From JABEVB01 sp049965775 (GTDB taxonomy: Bacteria > Planctomycetota > Phycisphaerae > WQYP01): a stretch of 9,432 nucleotides of DNA. A model generated the notes under the pieces. That model did no database searches and was not told where the DNA came from. It was given only the letters and a program-made list of their open reading frames with translations. Numbering within the stretch: position 1 is the first letter of the stretch; each line of letters begins with the position of its first letter. The DNA lies in assembly GCA_049965775.1 (NCBI GenBank), contig JBMFVX010000118.1:1-9432 (forward strand). The letters are read 5' to 3'. This document shows positions 6,112-9,432 of this stretch, in pieces. The translations under genes were made by a program, and so were the position numbers.

Positions 6112-6116
6112 TCCTT
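6112..6116 (-). promoter_or_regulatory. Ribosome binding site fixing the GTG start of the MFS gene
   Basis: On the minus strand AAGGA is followed by a T-run and then GTG at 6104. There is no in-frame ATG close to the family's expected N-terminus, so this site supports the GTG. Confidence 0.6.
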
Positions 6117-6143
6117 CGATCAGGTCAATGCAACGCAGGATGA

Positions 6144-9032
6144 TCAGGCAAGTTGTTTCTGGGCAAGTTCGCGCCCGGCGGCCAATGCCTCGGCTACTTT
6201 GCCGGTATCTTTGCCGCCGGCCATCGCCATCTGCGGCCGTCCGCCGCCGCTGCCGCCCACCAGAGGAGCAATCGCTTTAACCCAATCGCCAGCCGCCAAC
6301 TTGCCGACCAACGCATCGCTTACCGCGGCGAGTAAATTAACTTTTGCCGGCAGGGGGTTGCCGTCTTTATCGTGATCTACCGATACGCCGGCGAGAAGAA
6401 TGGCCAGAGGCGTTTGGGGGTGTTTTTTCTTGATGGCGTCCATCGCGCCGCGCAGTACATCGGCTGATGCTTCCGAAAGCGAACTCACCAGCAGTGCGGC
6501 GCCGTTAACCTGCTCTATCGTGCCAAGAAGGCGTTCGATCTCGGCGGCAGCCGGGCCGCCCGCGCCGCCGCCGGCTTTTTTCTGCTGATCTTTCAGCCGT
6601 TGCTGCAATTGGGCCACCGCATGCTGGCCTTTGCGCCGCTGCAGCATCGGCAGGTGCGGCTCGCGCGCCAGAGATTGAATCGCCGCGATGGCTGCGGGCA
6701 GACCTGCCGCATCGGCCGCGGCGCTTTGCTTAATAAGAGAATCCATCTGGCCGGCGAGGTCCGCAGCCTTTTTGCCGGCAGCGCCGGTAAGGGCCACAAT
6801 CCGGCGAATGCCCTTGCTGACCGATTCTTCCGCAGCCAGGGCAAAGCTTTCGATCGTCGCTGTGGAGACAACGTGCGTGCCGCCGCAGAACTCGATGGAG
6901 TAATTCATCCAGCGTGCATCATCGGGCTGGGCCAGAAGCTCCGTTACCGGTACACCCACGCTCACCACCCGCACCTGCGGCGGATATTTTTCACCAAACA
7001 CCGCGCGCAGTGACTTGATCTTTCGACCCTCTTCCAGCGGCACCACCTGGCTGTACACCGGTAAATCAGCCGCAATAGATTTATTGACCAGGGCCTCGAC
7101 CTCGGCAATTTGCGCGTCGGTGAGCGCTTTGGGCTGCACAAAGTCGAATCGCAGTTTTTCGGCATCTACCAGCGAGCCTTTCTGCTCGACATGCTCGCCG
7201 AGCACCGCCCGCAAGGCCCAATTGGCCAGGTGGGTGCCGGTATGATTGTTCTCGATACGATGGCGGGCGCCATGCACCTCGGCGCTGACGGTGTCGCCGG
7301 TGTTGAGTTTGCCACTGCGCAAAATGCCAAGGTGCAGCACATAGCCGCCGACGCTTCGCGTTTCGCGCACTTCAAAGCAGCCGCCGTGGTCCGCGTGCAA
7401 CTCGCCGGTGTCGCCGACTTGTCCGCCCATTTCAGCATAAAAGTTGGTTTGCCGCAGAATAACCGCCGCGCTCGAGCCGGCATCAGCCAGCGAACCCACT
7501 AAACGCCCACCATCCCATATTGCCGCCACATCGGTGCGAATGGCCTTGTGCTGATATTTGGCGGCATCGTTGGTGCCGCTGACATGCAGCCTTGCGAGTT
7601 CGGCGAGAATGTCGGGCGGTAAGTCGGCGAGGTTGTCTTGTGAGGTTTTGCCGGCTGAACGGGCTTTTTCGCGGGCTTCCTGCATGAGTGTTTCGTAACC
7701 CGCAGCGTCAACTTCTAAATGCTGCTCGCGGGCCATCACCTGCGTTAAATCAATCGGAAAGCCATAGGTGTCGTGCAGCTTAAAGGCGTTGGCGGCCGAA
7801 ACCATCGGGGGAACCTTGCCGGTCGCTCGGGCTTCGGCAGCCGCGAGCTTGAAGAGTTCCAGACCTCTATCGAGCGTGCGGCCGAAACTCTGCTCTTCAT
7901 CGTGAATAATTTCCGCAACGCGGGCCGGGTTTTTCTTAAGCTCTGGGAAGGCATCGCCCATAATGTCTACAATTACCGGTGTAAGTTTGTGCAGAAACGG
8001 ATCGGTAACGCCCAGGTTCTGGCGGCCAAAGCGAACCGCCCGCCGCAAAATGCGTCGCAGCACGTAGCCGCGGCCATCGTTGCCGGGCATGGCCCCGTCG
8101 GTAAGAGCAAAGGTAAGACAACGCAGGTGGTCGGCGATAACACGAAAACCAATATCGCGCGCGAGGTTGGGGTTTGTTTCGGCATCTTCCTGCTTCTGAT
8201 CTTTATCGGGGAACAGGCCCGCATATTTTTTGCCGCAGATATCGCCGATGGCATCAAAAATGGGGGTGAATAAATCGGTGGCGTAATTGTCGCCATAGCC
8301 GCCGAGCACCTGGCAAATGCGTTCGAGTCCCATGCCGGTGTCAACATGCTGGGCCGGCAGGGGGGTGAGTTTGCGGTCGGAGCCGCGGTTATATTGAATG
8401 AAAACAAGGTTCCAGATTTCCATCACGCGCGGGTCGGTGCCGTTGACCTGCGGCCCGCCGGTGCAGTCGGGGGTGCGGTCAATAAAAATCTCTGTACATG
8501 GGCCGCACGGGCCGGTTTCGCCCATTTCCCAGAAGTTGTCATCTACAAACCGATGGATATGGTCGTCCGGCATGCCGGCAATCTGCTGCCACAGCCGGGC
8601 GGCCTCATCATCGGGCGGCACACCGTCGGCCGGGTTGCCTTTGTAAACCGTTACATGCAGGCGTTTGGGGTCGAGCTTCCATACCTGTGTGAGCAATTCC
8701 CAGGCCATGGAAATGGCGCCCTGTTTGAAGTAATCGCCAAAGCTCCAGTTGCCGAGCATCTCAAAAAACGTGTGATGGCGGCGCGAACGGCCGACATCGT
8801 CGAGGTCGTTGTGTTTGCCGCCGGCGCGAATGCACTTTTGCGTATTGGCAACGCGCGTCCAGGGGGCTTTGGCGGTGCCCAAAAAGTAAGGCTTGAATTG
8901 ATTCATGCCGGCGTTGGTAAAGAGCAGGGTGGGGTCGTCGTGCGGCACCACGGGGCTGGATGGCACAAATGAATGGCCATGCTTTTGGGCGAAGAAATCA
9001 ATAAATTGCTTGCGAACATCGCGCGACTTCAT
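6144..9032 (-). CDS. alaS: Alanyl-tRNA synthetase
   Basis: This 962-residue class II synthetase charges tRNA-Ala with alanine and clears mis-charged Ser/Gly. The N-terminal catalytic part shows DPTLLFTNAGMNQFKPYFLG (33-52), CIRAGGKHNDLDDVG, the TFFEMLGNWSFGDYFK block and GRGYVLRRILRRAVR. The editing domain carries the zinc/active-site pairs H597-x3-H601 (HTGTH) and C716-x3-H720 (CGGTH). The C-Ala domain ends in GGGRPQMAMAGGKD (929-942). It is longer than E. coli AlaRS (876); extra residues include a charged stretch before the conserved RVIADHLR block and a Gly/Ala-rich linker preceding C-Ala. The start is ATG at 9032, because AGGAG lies 9 nt upstream and the family begins there; an upstream in-frame ATG at 9107 would add 25 unrelated residues and overlap the promoter. 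The MFS gene follows in the same operon. Confidence 0.97.
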   Translation of the reverse strand: MKSRDVRKQFIDFFAQKHGHSFVPSSPVVPHDDPTLLFTNAGMNQFKPYFLGTAKAPWTRVANTQKCIRAGGKHNDLDDVGRSRRHHTFFEMLGNWSFGDYFKQGAISMAWELLTQVWKLDPKRLHVTVYKGNPADGVPPDDEAARLWQQIAGMPDDHIHRFVDDNFWEMGETGPCGPCTEIFIDRTPDCTGGPQVNGTDPRVMEIWNLVFIQYNRGSDRKLTPLPAQHVDTGMGLERICQVLGGYGDNYATDLFTPIFDAIGDICGKKYAGLFPDKDQKQEDAETNPNLARDIGFRVIADHLRCLTFALTDGAMPGNDGRGYVLRRILRRAVRFGRQNLGVTDPFLHKLTPVIVDIMGDAFPELKKNPARVAEIIHDEEQSFGRTLDRGLELFKLAAAEARATGKVPPMVSAANAFKLHDTYGFPIDLTQVMAREQHLEVDAAGYETLMQEAREKARSAGKTSQDNLADLPPDILAELARLHVSGTNDAAKYQHKAIRTDVAAIWDGGRLVGSLADAGSSAAVILRQTNFYAEMGGQVGDTGELHADHGGCFEVRETRSVGGYVLHLGILRSGKLNTGDTVSAEVHGARHRIENNHTGTHLANWALRAVLGEHVEQKGSLVDAEKLRFDFVQPKALTDAQIAEVEALVNKSIAADLPVYSQVVPLEEGRKIKSLRAVFGEKYPPQVRVVSVGVPVTELLAQPDDARWMNYSIEFCGGTHVVSTATIESFALAAEESVSKGIRRIVALTGAAGKKAADLAGQMDSLIKQSAAADAAGLPAAIAAIQSLAREPHLPMLQRRKGQHAVAQLQQRLKDQQKKAGGGAGGPAAAEIERLLGTIEQVNGAALLVSSLSEASADVLRGAMDAIKKKHPQTPLAILLAGVSVDHDKDGNPLPAKVNLLAAVSDALVGKLAAGDWVKAIAPLVGGSGGGRPQMAMAGGKDTGKVAEALAAGRELAQKQLA

Positions 9033-9041
9033 GGGGTTTAT

Positions 9042-9046
9042 CTCCT
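9042..9046 (-). promoter_or_regulatory. Ribosome binding site deciding the alaS start
   Basis: AGGAG on the minus strand, 9 nt before the ATG at 9032. It favours this start over the upstream in-frame ATG at 9107. Confidence 0.7.
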
Positions 9047-9066
9047 GGCAAACAGCCGAGCCGCGT

Positions 9067-9075
9067 ATTGTACCA
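9067..9075 (-). promoter_or_regulatory. Candidate extended -10 promoter for alaS
   Basis: Minus strand TGG-TACAAT: a -10 hexamer matching 5 of 6 plus the TGn extension. Expected start near 9060, giving a leader of about 28 nt with the AGGAG site. A weak TTTGCG sits at -35 distance (9095-9090). Confidence 0.45.
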
Positions 9076-9179
9076 GCCGCCGGGTGCCGCGCAAATAGCC
9101 ACTGCAAGCGTGCCCGTTGTTGGCTTTGTGCCGCATTGGGGTGTGGCGTTTATCCTTCAGCGTTGGGATAGCAAAGAGC

Positions 9180-9297
9180 AAGGTGGCCAAGTTAGGGGTC
9201 AAGGGGGCCAAAGGTTTGATGCGGTTGGCCACCTTGAAAAACGATGGTTTTGTTGGGGTTTTTAGGGTGTTTTGGGCAAGGTGGCCAAGGTGGCCAA
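9180..9297. repeat. Cluster of AAGGTGGCCAA repeats
   Basis: Exact copies lie at 9180-9190, 9278-9288 and 9287-9297 (the last two are tandem with a 9-bp period). An exact inverted copy, TTGGCCACCTT, is at 9225-9235. A one-mismatch copy, AAGGGGGCCAA, is at 9201-9211. The direct and inverted copies at 9180 and 9225 could form an 11-bp stem with a 34-nt loop. The core TGGCCA is itself palindromic. Confidence 0.65.
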
Positions 9298-9312
9298 ATT
9301 ACAGGGGGGGGT

Positions 9313-9340
9313 GGCCCGCAGGCCACGCGGCCTGCGGGCC
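9313..9340. repeat. Perfect 12-bp inverted repeat
   Basis: GGCCCGCAGGCC (9313-9324), loop ACGC, then GGCCTGCGGGCC (9329-9340). This is a very stable potential hairpin that follows a run of eight G. Its right arm is part of the 20-bp word shared with 4295-4314. No T-run follows, so a classical terminator is unlikely. Confidence 0.7.
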
Positions 9341-9346
9341 GCGAGA
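9327..9346. repeat. Dispersed 20-bp GC-rich palindromic repeat, copy 2
   Basis: Identical over 20 bases to 4295-4314. Here it is extended leftward into the larger perfect palindrome at 9313-9340, which copy 1 lacks. Confidence 0.7.
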
Positions 9347-9389
9347 GAGTAGATTGAGATATACCTCCCACGGCCAAAATTTGAAGGCT

Positions 9390-9432
9390 TTATTGCAGTG
9401 TGATGGTGAGATACTCCGATGATAGGTAATAC
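9390..9432 (-). CDS. Possible C-terminal end of a gene entering from the right edge
   Basis: On the minus strand one frame reads YYLSSEYLTITLQ then a TAA stop at 9392-9390. The alternating hydrophobic ending looks like a terminal beta strand and would fit the next gene upstream of alaS. Only 13 codons are visible and nothing identifies a family, so this is a weak suggestion. Confidence 0.18.
   Translation of the reverse strand, partial: YYLSSEYLTITLQ

Larger units (their letters stand above)
9033..9432. other. Region upstream of alaS: promoter plus repeats
   Basis: In these 400 bp I see the alaS promoter and leader (about 9040-9075), a repeat cluster at 9180-9297, a run of eight G (9304-9311), and a long palindrome (9313-9340). 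The plus-strand open frame at 9117-9422 is built largely from these repeats and has no recognisable domain or ribosome site, so I do not call it a gene. Confidence 0.55.

Noticed and set aside
9033..9107. 25-residue N-terminal extension of alanyl-tRNA synthetase from ATG 9107
   Set aside because: The extension is unlike the family and overlaps the predicted -10. The ATG at 9032 has AGGAG at good spacing and matches the family's usual start.
9313..9340. Long GC-rich palindrome as an intrinsic terminator
   Set aside because: It folds well but is not followed by a T-run on either strand, and part of it recurs elsewhere, so it is better described as a dispersed repeat.
9117..9422. Plus-strand open frame of 101 codons at the right end
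   Set aside because: It is composed largely of repeats and a palindrome, with no ribosome site and no recognisable protein features.

Overview
The window looks like a bacterial chromosome of moderately high GC with compact operons and palindromic or tandem repeats packed into the gaps between genes. That repeat style and the gene content suggest a Planctomycetota/PVC-type bacterium. This is inference: there is no rRNA or other phylogenetic marker that can be read by eye.

Layout, left to right. (1) Positions 1-1714, minus strand: a secreted glycoside hydrolase of family GH59 (galactosylceramidase/galactocerebrosidase type). It runs off the left edge, so its last ~100 residues are missing. (2) A 322-bp divergent promoter region (1715-2036). 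(3) Positions 2037-2942, plus strand: an AraC-family regulator with an N-terminal sugar-sensing cupin, the only plus-strand gene and the obvious candidate regulator of the GH59 gene. (4) A structured convergent gap, then dut (dUTPase, 2997-3455) and a stand-alone class I glutamine amidotransferase (3520-4233), both minus strand and probably co-transcribed. (5) A 665-bp gene-free, repeat-rich island (4234-4898) with three related hairpins, degenerate direct repeats and GC-rich palindromes. (6) An alaS-MFS operon on the minus strand: alanyl-tRNA synthetase (6144-9032), then, 39 bp on, a fosmidomycin-resistance-like MFS transporter (4899-6104, GTG start). (7) A 400-bp region upstream of alaS (9033-9432) holding its promoter, a cluster of AAGGTGGCCAA repeats, and a perfect 12-bp inverted repeat. 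Part of that inverted repeat is a 20-bp word shared exactly with the island at 4295.

The most notable content is the bacterial GH59 enzyme. By eye it aligns along nearly its whole length with the human Krabbe-disease enzyme GALC and keeps both catalytic glutamates. It differs at two substrate-pocket positions (Tyr303 and Arg380 of GALC) and sits next to a sugar-sensing regulator. A likely role is release of galactose from galactolipids or other beta-galactosides outside the cytoplasm, induced through the AraC-type protein. The other genes are housekeeping. I found no CRISPR array, transposase, tRNA or rRNA.
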